Shown: in pieces, positions 34,547 to 43,456 of the stretch
How positions within the stretch are numbered: the stretch's first letter is position 1
Layout: every line of letters begins with the position of its first letter
NCBI RefSeq assembly: GCF_027947535.2
Contig: NZ_JAAGKO020000003.1
Location: 219,286 to 283,285, forward strand
DNA from: Streptantibioticus silvisoli
GTDB lineage: Bacteria; Actinomycetota; Actinomycetes; Streptomycetales; Streptomycetaceae
Length of the DNA: 64,000 nt
Reading direction: 5' to 3'
Notes under the pieces: generated by a model
Databases searched by the model: none
What the model saw: only the letters and a program-made list of their open reading frames with translations
Told to the model about the DNA's origin: nothing
Program-made: the position numbers and the translations under genes

Positions 34547-35212
34547 CTACTGCCCGCGCGTACGGACCCGTTTGCCGTTGTCGCCCGCCGAACCGGAGTC
34601 GCCGTCGCGGGCGGCGCGGGACTTGGCGCGGTGGCGGACGACGAGGACGACCGCGGCGATCACCACGACGACGGCGGCCAGGCCCGCGTAGGAGAAGTCC
34701 TTGAGCCAGGTCTCGGCGACGATGCCGAGGTAGTAGACCGCGGCGGTGGTGCCACCGGCCCAGGCGATGCCGCCGAGGAGGTTGGCGATGAGGAACTTCC
34801 AGTACGGCATGCGCAGGACGCCGGACAACGGGCCGGCGAAGATGCGCAGGAAGGCGATGAACCGGCCGAAGAAGACCGCCCACATGCCCCAGCGCTGGAA
34901 GAGCCGCTCGGCGCGCTGGATCTGCTCGTCGCCGAAGTGCCGGGGGAAGCGGCGGCCGAGCCGGACGAACATCGCCTCGCCGTAGCGGTGGCCGATCGCA
35001 TAGCCGATCGAGTCGCCGACCACCGCGCCGATCACCGCGCTGACGCCGACCGCCACCGGGGAGACGGTGCCGTGCACCGCCAGCAGTGAGGCGCTGACCA
35101 GGATGATCTCGCCGGGCAGCGGAATGCCCAGGCTCTCGATCCCGATCACCACCGCGACCGTCAGGTACGCGACGATCGGCGGAATGTGCTGGAGCCATTC
35201 CTGAACGTGCAA
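34547..35212 (-). CDS. DedA-family membrane protein
   Basis: A 221-residue inner-membrane protein of the DedA/VTT family, whose members include polyprenyl-phosphate flippases. 'ESLGIPLPGEIILVSASLLA' holds the conserved Pro-Gly-Glu re-entrant segment, 'GDSIGYAIGHRYG' and 'FFGRFIAFLRIFAGPLSGVLRMPYWKFL' (with GRFxxxxR) complete the family pattern. About five hydrophobic helices; the tail is basic. TTG 35212 is chosen because AAGGAAG lies just upstream; ATG 35242 would place that site inside the gene. Confidence 0.9.
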   Translation of the reverse strand: MHVQEWLQHIPPIVAYLTVAVVIGIESLGIPLPGEIILVSASLLAVHGTVSPVAVGVSAVIGAVVGDSIGYAIGHRYGEAMFVRLGRRFPRHFGDEQIQRAERLFQRWGMWAVFFGRFIAFLRIFAGPLSGVLRMPYWKFLIANLLGGIAWAGGTTAAVYYLGIVAETWLKDFSYAGLAAVVVVIAAVVLVVRHRAKSRAARDGDSGSAGDNGKRVRTRGQ

Positions 35213-35414
35213 GGCCGCTTCCTTCCCCGGGCACCCCGGCATGCCGCTGGTCCCGGCAGCCTATGCGGCCGGAAGCACCGAACGGAAACGCCGCCACGGG
35301 CGGTGTCCGGCGGGCCGGGTGCCGTCGGCTCCGCCGGTGGGAACGCCCCGGCCGGCGAGGTGGCCCCGGTCGGCGGCCGGCCCCGTCAGCGGTCGCCCGG
35401 CACGCGGCTTCGGG

Positions 35415-35867
35415 TCAGGAGTTGGGGCGCAGGGTCCAGATGATCGTCATCTCGCCGGTCACGTCGCCGTCCTCGCGGGTGATCGCGACCTTGACGGGGA
35501 ACTCGGGGCGCTGTCCGGCGTCGAGTTCGGCGAGGATGTCGGCGACCGGGCGGCCGAGGGTGGCGGTGGCGGTGACCTGGCCCTTGGCGAGCTTCTTGTA
35601 GCCGATCTCGGCGCGCACCGCGAGCGGCACGGCACGGGAGAGCTGGTCACCGAAGGCGGCGAGCACGATCGCGCCGCTGGCGGACTCGGCCAGGGTGAAC
35701 ATCGCACCGGCGTGCGGGCCGCCGACGTGGTTGTGGAAGTCGGGCTGGTCCGGCAGGCGCAGCACCGCGCGTTCCGCGGTGGCGTCGAGGAACTCCAGGT
35801 TGAGGGTGCGGACCATCGGCACGGTGGCCGCGAGCATCTCGCCGATCGACGGCAGCGTCTCAGACAT
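35415..35867 (-). CDS. hotdog-fold thioesterase-like protein (PaaI/DUF4442 type)
   Basis: A 150-residue hotdog-fold protein. 'FHNHVGGPHAGAMFTLAESASG' is the central helix region with the HxGxxF-type motif and catalytic Glu, and 'RAEIGYKKLAKGQVTATATL' the following strands. It probably hydrolyses an acyl-CoA thioester, but the substrate is unknown. Starts at ATG 35867. Confidence 0.82.
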   Translation of the reverse strand: MSETLPSIGEMLAATVPMVRTLNLEFLDATAERAVLRLPDQPDFHNHVGGPHAGAMFTLAESASGAIVLAAFGDQLSRAVPLAVRAEIGYKKLAKGQVTATATLGRPVADILAELDAGQRPEFPVKVAITREDGDVTGEMTIIWTLRPNS

Positions 35868-35894
35868 GCCCGGAGGTTACCAGCCGGTAGCTTC

Positions 35895-36125
35895 CTTGTC
35901 CCCTGCCCCTCCCCCGGTCCCGACACCCCCTGGCCCCGGCCCCGGCCCTCGCTCCGATCCGCTCCCGGCCCCGCACTCTCCTCCCGATCCCTTCCCGTTC
36001 CACCCCCCCCGCCTTTACCACCCCACCCGGTCCCATACCCCCCCCCCCGCCCCCCGCCACCCAAGGCCCCCCGCCCCCCTACCCACAAAACCCCCCACCC
36101 CCCAACCCGCCCCCCCCCCCCCCGG
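35895..36125. repeat. C-rich low-complexity tract
   Basis: About 230 bases with very strong strand asymmetry: the plus strand is runs of C (up to 14, at 36110-36123) with few other bases. The minus strand has many G runs and could form G-quadruplexes. It lies between the divergent thioesterase and the Pro-rich membrane protein, where both promoters should be. No gene is seen. Confidence 0.8.
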
Positions 36126-36141
36126 CGTAGGGTGTCGCGCC

Positions 36142-37170
36142 ATGTGGCCTGGAGATCAGCAGTCCGGTGGGGAGCGCGACGAGCGCGACTTCCCGCAGCA
36201 GCAGCCGAGTTCGCCCCCGCCCTCGCAACCCTCCGGACCGGCCGGGCCACAGGGCCCGTACCAGCCGCCCTCCCCCTACGGCCCCGTCCCGCCGCAACCC
36301 CAACCGTGGAACGCCCCCGGGCAGCCGCCCGTCCAGGGCTTCGCGTCCCCCGCCGCGCCCCCGCCCCAATACTCCGGCGGTATCCGGCCGCAGGACCCGG
36401 TGAGCGCCGGGAGGTCCGGGCGCCGCAACGCCGCGATAGCCATCTCGGTCGCCGCCGCCGTTGTGCTCGTCGCGGCCGGGGTGTCCGTGGCGGTGTTCAG
36501 CGGCGGGGGCCACCGCCTGCCGTGGGCCGGGCCGGCCGCGTCGCACTCGCCCAGCACGTCGGCCTCCCCCACGCCGGACCCCGCGCAGACCGACACGCTG
36601 CACTCCGGCGCGGCCAAGCCGGTGGTGCCGGGCTGGAAGACGATGGTGGACGGGCAGCGGCAGGTGGCCTTCGACGTGCCGCCGGAGTGGAAACTCCAGA
36701 CGCCGTCGTTCGCCGAGTACATCCAGGACCCGGACGGCGCGGTGAAGATCGGGGTGAACGCGGTCGCCCTGCTGGGCGGTCCCACCTGCGGCGGCTCCAA
36801 CGGGCTGGCGGGGGCCGGCACCCGTAACGACACGAAGGCCGCCGACTCCCGTTCGGCGGCCGAGAACGCGGCGCGTACGTGGGCGTCGAACGGATTCGGC
36901 GGCGCGAAACACTCCAAGGGGAAGCTGAAGCTCGATTCGGCCCCGTTCTCCAACGCGCACGGCATCAAGGGGACGCTGGCCACCGCCACGGAGACGTTCT
37001 CCCAGTCGGGCGGCACCTGCCCGAAAAACGGCGAAGTGCAGGCGATCGCGTGGCGCGGTTATCACCACATGATGTCGGAATGGGTGTTCTGGACCGGGAC
37101 CGGGGCACCGGCGACCCCGCAGCAGGACGTCATCAAGCTGATCGAGGGAAGCATCCGCCCGACCTCGTGA
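36142..37170 (+). CDS. Pro-rich single-pass membrane protein of unknown function
   Basis: A 342-residue protein. Residues 1-90 are a Pro/Gln/Gly-rich cytoplasmic segment, followed by basic 'GRSGRRNAAIAI' and one membrane helix ('ISVAAAVVLVAAGVSVAVFS', about 100-120). The outer part (from ~155) is a folded domain starting 'GWKTMVDGQRQVAFDVPPEWKLQ' with two Cys ('GPTCGGSN', 'GGTCPKNG') that could form a disulphide. This architecture is common in Streptomyces; the function is unknown. ATG 36142 directly follows the C-rich tract. Confidence 0.75.
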   Translation: MWPGDQQSGGERDERDFPQQQPSSPPPSQPSGPAGPQGPYQPPSPYGPVPPQPQPWNAPGQPPVQGFASPAAPPPQYSGGIRPQDPVSAGRSGRRNAAIAISVAAAVVLVAAGVSVAVFSGGGHRLPWAGPAASHSPSTSASPTPDPAQTDTLHSGAAKPVVPGWKTMVDGQRQVAFDVPPEWKLQTPSFAEYIQDPDGAVKIGVNAVALLGGPTCGGSNGLAGAGTRNDTKAADSRSAAENAARTWASNGFGGAKHSKGKLKLDSAPFSNAHGIKGTLATATETFSQSGGTCPKNGEVQAIAWRGYHHMMSEWVFWTGTGAPATPQQDVIKLIEGSIRPTS

Positions 37171-37296
37171 GGCAGCCGAGGGATCGGATTTCATTCCGGT
37201 TCCGGTTTCGCATCGATGCCGGAATTACTTGACCCGCGCCGTCTCCTCGGGGTGAATGTGGCTCCGCACTGGCTGATTTCCGTCCGAGGAGGCGGC

Positions 37297-38745
37297 ATGA
37301 CAACGACAGAACCCCGGGTTTCCGGACTAGAGACACGATCCATCGACTACGTTCCGCTGAATGAGCGCCACGGCAAACTGTGGCATCTCGGTCCACTGTG
37401 GTTCATGTCCAACGCGCAGATCGCGACGCTGGCCGTCGGCCTGGTGAGCATCACGACCGGCGGCAACCTGATCTGGTCGCTGATAGCCATCGTGTCCGGC
37501 ACCGTGCTGGGCACCTTCTTCATGGCATTCCACTCGGCGCAGGGCCCGCAGCTCGGGCTGCCGCAGATGATCCAGTCCCGCCCTCAATTCGGTTACATCG
37601 GCGCGCTTCTGGTATGGCTTTTCGCATACGTCCAATACGCCGGTTTCAATGTCTTCAACACCATTCTGGCCGGCCAGTCGGTGAGCCACACCGCGCACGG
37701 CAGCGTTAAATGGTGGGTGGTCGCCGTCACGATCGTGGCCCTGGTCATCGCGCTCATCGGCTACGACATCATTCACCGCGCCGAACAGTTCCTGACGTAT
37801 GCCGTGCTGCTGGTCTTCGGCATCTTCAGCGTGGGCGTGCTGCTGACCCTGCACTACCCGGCGGGCTCGTTCGACCTCGGCGGCTTCAAGTGGACGCCGT
37901 TCCTCGCGCAGTTCGGCGTGGTGGCCGGTTACCAGATCAGCTGGGCCATCTACGTCTCGGACTACTCGCGTTACCTGCCGCCGAAGGTGACCGTGCGCAA
38001 GACGTTCCTGTGGACGTACTTCGGCTCGGCGATCGGCGGGGCGTGGATGATGGTGCTGGGCTGCCTGCTGGCGGCCTGGGCGGGCAAGGACTTCGACACG
38101 ATCGGCTCCATCGACAAGGCCGGCGACAAGGTCTTCCACGGATTCGGCGCGATCGTGCTGGTCGTGGCGGCGCTGGGCCTGGTGTCGGTGACGGCGCTGA
38201 ACATGTACGGCGGTTCGCTGACGCTGATCAGCGCGACCGACTCGATACGCCGCATCAAGCCCACCCTGCGCGCCCGGCTCACCACGCTGGTCGTGACGGC
38301 CGCGCTGTCCCTGGGCGGCGCACTGGTGGCCACCTCCGACTTCCTCACCAACTTCCAGAACTTCCTGCTGGTGGTCCTCTACCTGTTCATCCCGTGGACC
38401 GCGGTGAACCTCATGGACTACTACGTGGTGCGCCGCGGCCACTACGTCATCGCCGAGATCTTCAACCCCCGCGGCATCTACGGCCGTTGGGGCTGGCGCG
38501 GCATCACCGCGTACCTGATCGGCTTCGGCGCGATGGTGCCGTTCTTCTCGGTCGGCACGCTCTTCGTCGGTTCGGCCGCCAAGGCGCTGGGCGGCGCGGA
38601 CATCTCGCTGTTCGTCGGCCTGCCGGTGTCCGGCCTGCTCTACTGGTGGTTCGCCCGGTCCATCGACGTGCAGGCCGAGATCCGGCTCGCCGAGGCCGAG
38701 GCCGCCGAGCTGGAGGCCCCCGCCGACCAGATCGCCACCGTCTGA
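37297..38745 (+). CDS. NCS1-family purine/cytosine permease
   Basis: A 482-residue membrane transporter of the nucleobase:cation symporter-1 family, with about twelve hydrophobic helices. 'LWFMSNAQIATLAVG', 'GPQLGLPQMIQSRPQFGYIG', 'WAIYVSDYSRYLPP' and 'DYYVVRRGHYVIAEIF' are family hallmarks. It should import a nucleobase, allantoin or related compound; specificity cannot be told from sequence. ATG 37297 follows GAGGAGG. A giant palindrome lies downstream of the stop. Confidence 0.92.
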   Translation: MTTTEPRVSGLETRSIDYVPLNERHGKLWHLGPLWFMSNAQIATLAVGLVSITTGGNLIWSLIAIVSGTVLGTFFMAFHSAQGPQLGLPQMIQSRPQFGYIGALLVWLFAYVQYAGFNVFNTILAGQSVSHTAHGSVKWWVVAVTIVALVIALIGYDIIHRAEQFLTYAVLLVFGIFSVGVLLTLHYPAGSFDLGGFKWTPFLAQFGVVAGYQISWAIYVSDYSRYLPPKVTVRKTFLWTYFGSAIGGAWMMVLGCLLAAWAGKDFDTIGSIDKAGDKVFHGFGAIVLVVAALGLVSVTALNMYGGSLTLISATDSIRRIKPTLRARLTTLVVTAALSLGGALVATSDFLTNFQNFLLVVLYLFIPWTAVNLMDYYVVRRGHYVIAEIFNPRGIYGRWGWRGITAYLIGFGAMVPFFSVGTLFVGSAAKALGGADISLFVGLPVSGLLYWWFARSIDVQAEIRLAEAEAAELEAPADQIATV

Positions 38746-38788
38746 GCCGTACGACGCCACCTCCCGGCCGCTGACCCGCGGTCGGCAC

Positions 38789-38848
38789 CCACCCTCGTAC
38801 CGACAACTTTGTCTTTCTTGACAAATAATGTTGTCGGTACGAGGGTGG
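38789..38848. promoter_or_regulatory. nested palindrome upstream of the ArsR gene
   Basis: CCACCCTCGTACCGACAAC (38789-38807) and its exact complement (38830-38848) are perfect 19-bp arms. Inside is a second inverted repeat, TTTGTC (38808-38813) with GACAAA (38820-38825). The core is A/T-rich and includes TTGACA and TAATGT. The right arm holds GAGGGTGG, the ribosome-binding site for the ATG at 38853. It may be an ArsR operator, a promoter and an RNA hairpin at once. Confidence 0.8.
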
Positions 38849-38852
38849 ACTC

Positions 38853-39536
38853 ATGTTCGACATAGCGGTGATCGAGGACCCGGCGGCGGCCGAGGTCTCC
38901 CTTGACCCGGTACGGGCCCAGTTGCTGGCGGCGCTGGCACAGCCGGGATCGGCGACGGCGCTGGCCGCCCGGGTGGGGCTGCCCCGGCAGAAGGTGAACT
39001 ACCACCTGCGGGCGCTGGAACGGCACGGCCTGGTCGAACTCGTCGAGGAACGCCGCAAGGGGAACGTCACCGAGCGGATACTGCGGGCGACCGCCGCCTC
39101 GTACGTCATCTCGCCGGCCGCGCTCGGCGCCGTGCAACCCGACCCGGACCGCGCGCCGGACCGGCTCTCGGCCCGCTGGCTGCTGGCGCTCGCCGCCCGG
39201 CTGGTCCGGGACGTCGGCGACCTGCTCTCCGGCTCGGCCCGGGCCGGCAAACCGGTGGCGACCTTCGCCCTGGACGGCACGGTCCGTTTCGCCACCGCCG
39301 CCGACCGCGCCGCGTTCGCCGAGGAGTTGACCCGCGCGGTGACCGGGCTGGTCGCCAAATACCACGACGACGGCGCCGCGCACGGCCGCGACCACCACGT
39401 CGTCGTCGCCCTGCACCCGAGCATCACCGGCCGGCCCACCCCCGGGGCGCCGGCCACCGACCCGGCGACCACGCCGACGACCGCCCCGGCGACCGATGTG
39501 TCCGAACACCCCCGTGACGAAAGGCTGGAGAGCTGA
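38853..39536 (+). CDS. ArsR-like winged-helix regulator
   Basis: A 227-residue regulator. Residues 15-70 form an ArsR-type winged helix ('LDPVRAQLLAALAQPGSATALAARVGLPRQKVNYHLRALERHGLV' region) with wing 'RRKGNVTERILRAT'. The middle part contains 'ARWLLALAARLVRDVGDLL', likely a dimer or ligand domain, and the C-terminal ~30 residues are Pro/Thr/Ala-rich. It is followed after 1 base by an SRPBCC gene, a pairing frequent in actinobacteria. The palindrome upstream suggests autorepression. Confidence 0.85.
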   Translation: MFDIAVIEDPAAAEVSLDPVRAQLLAALAQPGSATALAARVGLPRQKVNYHLRALERHGLVELVEERRKGNVTERILRATAASYVISPAALGAVQPDPDRAPDRLSARWLLALAARLVRDVGDLLSGSARAGKPVATFALDGTVRFATAADRAAFAEELTRAVTGLVAKYHDDGAAHGRDHHVVVALHPSITGRPTPGAPATDPATTPTTAPATDVSEHPRDERLES

Positions 39537-39537
39537 G

Positions 39538-40320
39538 ATGACGCACGAATTCGAAGTCGACGAGGAGATCACCCTCGACGCGACACCCGAGCAGGTCTGG
39601 CAGGCCATCGCCACCGGCCCCGGCATCGACTCGTGGTTCATGGGCCGCAACGAGATCGAACCGCGCGAGGGCGGGCGCAGCAGCCTCAGCCTGCTCGGCC
39701 ACACCTCGGAGTCCACCGTCACCGCCTGGGAGCCGGGCCGCCGGCTGGCCTACCGCGGCGACACCGGGCCGGACGGCACCTTCATGGCGTTCGAGTACCT
39801 CATCGAGGCGCGCGACGGCGGCGGCACGGTGCTGCGGCTGGTCCACAACGGCCTGCTCGGCGACGACTGGGAGGACCAGTACCGCGCGCTGAGCGTGGGC
39901 GACGGGATGTACCTGCGCAAACTCGCCGTCCACCTACGGCACTTCACCGGCCGCACCTCGGCGTGGAACCTCTTCCTGCCCGGCCCCGCGATGCCCGACC
40001 CGGCCCCTGTCTGGGCCGCGTTCACCGAGGTGTTCGGCCTCACCGGCCCGGCCGTCGCCGGCTCCACCGGCCGCATCGGCCTCGACCGCGCCGAACCGGC
40101 CGACGCCGTCGTCGAGTTCGCCCACGAGCCCGACTTCCTCGGCGTACGCACCGCCGACTCCCTCTACATGCTGGTGCACGGCTACCGGGACACGGTGGTC
40201 GTGGAACGGCACGCGTTCGCCACGTCGGCGGAGGGAACGGAGTCCGGCGCCAAAGCGGAGGCCGTGGCCACGGAGGCGTGGACGGGGTGGCTGAACGGGC
40301 TGGCGGGGCAAGGAAGTTGA
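39538..40320 (+). CDS. SRPBCC-family (AHSA1-like) protein
   Basis: A 260-residue START-like protein. The N-terminal half is an AHSA1 domain: 'EEITLDATPEQVWQAIATGPGIDSWFMG' and 'VTAWEPGRRLAYRGDTG', 'VLRLVHNGLLGDDWEDQYRA'. The C-terminal ~100 residues resemble a second, weaker copy ('FAHEPDFLGVRTADSLYMLVHGY'). It is co-transcribed with the ArsR-like gene, which may use it or its ligand in sensing. Ligand unknown. Confidence 0.85.
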   Translation: MTHEFEVDEEITLDATPEQVWQAIATGPGIDSWFMGRNEIEPREGGRSSLSLLGHTSESTVTAWEPGRRLAYRGDTGPDGTFMAFEYLIEARDGGGTVLRLVHNGLLGDDWEDQYRALSVGDGMYLRKLAVHLRHFTGRTSAWNLFLPGPAMPDPAPVWAAFTEVFGLTGPAVAGSTGRIGLDRAEPADAVVEFAHEPDFLGVRTADSLYMLVHGYRDTVVVERHAFATSAEGTESGAKAEAVATEAWTGWLNGLAGQGS

Positions 40321-40432
40321 CGGAGGGGGCGGGGCGGGGGCCGGAGCGGGGTGCCGTCCCGCTGCGGGAGTTGACGGAGGGGTGCGGGGCGAGCGGGAGC
40401 AGGATGCCGTCGCGCCGCGCGAGTTGACGGAG
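40315..40432. repeat. about 54-bp tandem repeat copying the SRPBCC gene 3' end
   Basis: AGTTGACGGAG occurs at 40315-40325, 40369-40379 and 40422-40432, a period of 54 then 53 bases, with G-rich and GCCGTCCCGC-like sequence shared between units. The first copy includes the stop TGA of the SRPBCC gene. Confidence 0.7.
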
Positions 40433-40475
40433 CGTCAGTACGCCGGCCGGGCCCGGAAGGCGGGCGCGATCCGGG

Positions 40476-41453
40476 TCAGCCCACGCTGAAGGCTCCGGCG
40501 GGCGGGGCCGGGGACCGCACGGCGTCGGGGTCGTGGACCGGGCGGGCCGCACCGGTGAACTTCCGCAGGGACTCGCCGTGTTCGACGCGGGCGGGGAAGG
40601 CGTCGGAGGCGGCGCGGCGGGCCATCGCGGCCACCGGAGGCTCACGGTGACCGGCGACGACGACCGCGTTGCCGAACCGCCGTCCGCGCAGCACCCCCGG
40701 TTCGGCCAGCAGGCAGACGTGCTCGAAAACCGCTGCCAGCGTCGCCAGTTGGGGCTTGAGGAAGGCGAACGGCGCGCCGTCGGCCAGGTTCGCGAGGTAG
40801 AGCCCGTCGGGACGCAGGACCCGTTCCGCCGACCGCAGGTACTCCACCGACGTCAGGTGCGCCGGCACCCGCGAGCCGCCGAAGACGTCGGCCACCACGA
40901 GGTCGTACGCCCCGGCCGGTTCCCGTTCGACCAGGTCGCGGGCGTCGCCGGTGCGGATCGTGACGCCGTGGTCCGGGGCGAGCGGCAGGTGTTCCGCCAC
41001 GAGGGCGGCCAGGGCGCGGTCCGCCTCGACGACCTCCTGCCGCGACCCCGGCCGGGTGGCGGCCACGTAACGCGGCAGGGTCATCGCCCCGCCGCCCAGG
41101 TGCAGCACGTCCAGCGCCCGGCCGGCCGGCGCCGCCGCGTCGACGGCGAAGGCCAGCCGGCGGACGTACTCGAACTCCAGGTACTCCGGATCGCCGAGGT
41201 CGACATAGGACTGCGGCGCCCCGTCCACCGTCAACAGCCACCCCGCGGGCCGGTCCACGTCCGGCAGCAGCCGGGCGGCACCGAAATCGGCGTCCCACCC
41301 GACCGGGGTCCGCGGGTCGTCCGGGCCGCCGCCGGGTTCCTCACCGGGCTGCTCCCCGAGTTCCGCACCAGGTTTTCCCCCGGGTTCCGGGCCGGGCTTC
41401 TCCCCGGACGTTCCGCCGGGCCGGCCGGGCTCGTCGTCGTGCGTGTCGTTCAC
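40476..41453 (-). CDS. spermidine-synthase-like (fused MFS/spermidine synthase type) protein
   Basis: A 325-residue protein. Residues ~50-300 form a spermidine-synthase-like Rossmann methyltransferase fold: 'PQSYVDLGDPEYLEFEYVRRL', 'VLHLGGGAMTLPRYVAATRPG', 'VVEADRALAAL', 'IRTGDARDLV' and 'YDLVVADVFGGSRVP'. The first ~45 residues are Gly/Pro/Glu-rich with a repeated 'GxxPGxEPGG' pattern, probably disordered. The aspartate pair for polyamine binding is not clearly kept, so true spermidine synthesis is uncertain. GTG start. Confidence 0.8.
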   Translation of the reverse strand: MNDTHDDEPGRPGGTSGEKPGPEPGGKPGAELGEQPGEEPGGGPDDPRTPVGWDADFGAARLLPDVDRPAGWLLTVDGAPQSYVDLGDPEYLEFEYVRRLAFAVDAAAPAGRALDVLHLGGGAMTLPRYVAATRPGSRQEVVEADRALAALVAEHLPLAPDHGVTIRTGDARDLVEREPAGAYDLVVADVFGGSRVPAHLTSVEYLRSAERVLRPDGLYLANLADGAPFAFLKPQLATLAAVFEHVCLLAEPGVLRGRRFGNAVVVAGHREPPVAAMARRAASDAFPARVEHGESLRKFTGAARPVHDPDAVRSPAPPAGAFSVG

Positions 41454-41637
41454 CGGGCCATTGTCCCCGGTCCGCCGCGAGGGTCGACCCCGCGGCGGAC
41501 CGTGAACGAACCGGGTGCGGCCGACGACGTCACGACGGCCGTAACGCGGTCACCGCTGCGCCGACCGGGCGTGCGCCGGTACGCCGCCGGGCGTGCCGTC
41601 ACCGGTACGACGGTCCGATCAGCCAGCCACCATCCGG

Positions 41638-42813
41638 TCAGCCGACCGACGTCACCGTGCCGGCGGCGACCGTGCGGCCGCCCTCCCGGACGGCGAACCC
41701 GAGGCCGGGCTCCAACGGCACCGCGCGTCCCAGCTCCACCGTCATCTCCACGGTGTCGCCCGGCCGCGCCACCAGGGTCCCGCCGAGGTCGATGTCGCCG
41801 ACCACGTCCGCGGTGCGGATGTAGAACTGCGGCCGGTACCCGGTGGACACCGGGGTGCGGCGCCCGCCCTGCTCGGTCGGCAGCACGAACACCCGGGCGG
41901 TGAACCGGCTGCTCGGCAGCACGCTCCCGGGCGCCGCGACCACGTGACCGCGCCGCACCGTCTCGCGTTGCACACCGCGCAGCAGCAACGCCACGTTGTC
42001 GCCCGCCTCCGCGCACTCCATCGGCTTGCCGAACGTCTCGACGCCGGTGACCACCGACTCCAGCTCCGCACCCAGCACCTCGACGCGGTCGCCGACCCGC
42101 ACCCTGCCGCGCTCCACCGCGCCGGTCACCACGGTGCCGCGGCCGGTGATGGTCAGCACGTTCTCCACGCTGAGCAGGAAGGGCGCGTCGGTGTAGCGGG
42201 CCGGCACCGGGACGAACGTGTCCACCGCGTCGAGCAGCGCCTCGACGGCGCCGGTCCACCGCGGGTCGCCGTCCAGCGCGCGCAGCCCGGAGACCCGCAC
42301 GACCGGCAGCGTCTCGCCCGGGTAGCCGTGCCGGACGAGCAGTTCGCGCACCTCCAGCTCCACCAGGTCGGTCAGCTCCGGGTCGCCGGCGTCCGCCTTG
42401 TTCAGCGCCACCACGATGTACTCAACGCTCAACTGCCGCGCCAACAGCACGTGTTCAGCGGTCTGCGGCATGATCCCGTCGAGCGCGGACACCACCAGGA
42501 TCGCGCCGTCCAGCTGCGCGGCACCGGTGATCATGTTCTTCACGAAGTCGGCGTGGCCGGGCATGTCGACGTGCGCGTAGTGCCGGGTGGCGGTCTCGTA
42601 CTCGACGTGCGCGATGTTGATCGTGATACCGCGCGCCGACTCCTCCGGCGCCCGGTCGATCCGGTCGAACGGGACGAAGGTGCCGCCGCCGGTGCCGTTC
42701 TCGCTGAGCACCTTGGTGATGGCGGCGGTCAGGGTGGTCTTGCCGTGGTCGACGTGACCCATCGTGCCGATGTTCAGGTGCGGCTTGGTCCGCACGTAAG
42801 CCTGCTTGGACAT
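41638..42813 (-). CDS. divergent elongation factor Tu (tuf3-like)
   Basis: A 391-residue EF-Tu that delivers aminoacyl-tRNA to the ribosome. All GTPase motifs are present: 'GHVDHGKT' (residues 19-26), '[14 protein letters not shown]', 'DMPGHADFV' and 'NKAD'. It differs from housekeeping EF-Tu at normally fixed places (DMPGHADF for DCPGHADY, NKAD for NKCD, '[13 protein letters not shown]' where Arg is usual). It lacks the str-operon neighbours fusA and rpsL. This fits the extra, stringent-response-linked tuf3 of streptomycetes. ATG 42813 follows GAGGGG. Confidence 0.88.
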   Translation of the reverse strand: MSKQAYVRTKPHLNIGTMGHVDHGKTTLTAAITKVLSENGTGGGTFVPFDRIDRAPEESARGITINIAHVEYETATRHYAHVDMPGHADFVKNMITGAAQLDGAILVVSALDGIMPQTAEHVLLARQLSVEYIVVALNKADAGDPELTDLVELEVRELLVRHGYPGETLPVVRVSGLRALDGDPRWTGAVEALLDAVDTFVPVPARYTDAPFLLSVENVLTITGRGTVVTGAVERGRVRVGDRVEVLGAELESVVTGVETFGKPMECAEAGDNVALLLRGVQRETVRRGHVVAAPGSVLPSSRFTARVFVLPTEQGGRRTPVSTGYRPQFYIRTADVVGDIDLGGTLVARPGDTVEMTVELGRAVPLEPGLGFAVREGGRTVAAGTVTSVG

Positions 42814-43456
42814 GCTGCTGTCCCCTCGGACCGCTTCACGTGAATCGCGCCCACACGTCGATCGCGTCAAGCCACGTCGCGTCGTACCGCGTGACATCGA
42901 CCGACATCACGTGTCAGCGACGACTACGCGGATCGCGTTGAGCGCGCGCGAACCCCTCGACCCCGCCGACCCTCCCCCTGCGGGGTCCGCGGAACTCTCC
43001 GGGAAGGGTCACCTTCGGGCGCCGCCGAGAAACGCGCCCGCGCCGGCCGATGCTTCGGCGCCCCGCTCGACGGCAGCCCCCGGCGCGCCCGCGACCGCGG
43101 GCACCGCGCTGATGAAGGGATACCGGAACATGCGCCCATGATGGCCGGTCAACGGCGCGGCGGGCGAATGGTTTTCCCATCGGGGAAGTTCTTCTGGGCG
43201 GGTTCTTCCGCGGGGGTTCTTCCGGAGGCAGCGGGGTCGGGGGAGGTCAGATCATCGGGGCGCGGGCGGGGACGGCGGGGCCGAGGCTTGCGGAGTCGGA
43301 GTCGGAGTCGGAGCCGGAGCCGAAGTCGAAGTCGAAGTCGGAGTCGGAGCCGGAGCCGGGGCCGGAGTCGGAGCCGGGGCAGCGGGGACGGGGATCGAGG
43401 GCGGCGTCAGGTCGTCCGGGGCGGGGCCAGGGCCGGCGGCGGGGTCGGCGCCGGGG
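42814..43456. other. intergenic region with promoter of tuf3-like gene and a hexamer repeat
   Basis: About 640 bases between two minus-strand genes. The part next to the tuf gene (42820-42930) should hold its promoter. Further right is GC-rich sequence with no convincing gene, then the hexamer repeat at 43291-43380. The Ser-Arg repeat peptide encoded on the plus strand is a by-product of that repeat. Confidence 0.5.
43291..43380. repeat. hexanucleotide repeat CGRRGY, 15 units
   Basis: Fifteen consecutive six-base units of CGGAGT, CGGAGC, CGAAGT and CGGGGC. The units vary at fixed positions (blocks of GGAGT, then GAAGT, then GGAGC), suggesting older, partly diverged expansion. It lies downstream of the flavin reductase stop. 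Confidence 0.85.
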
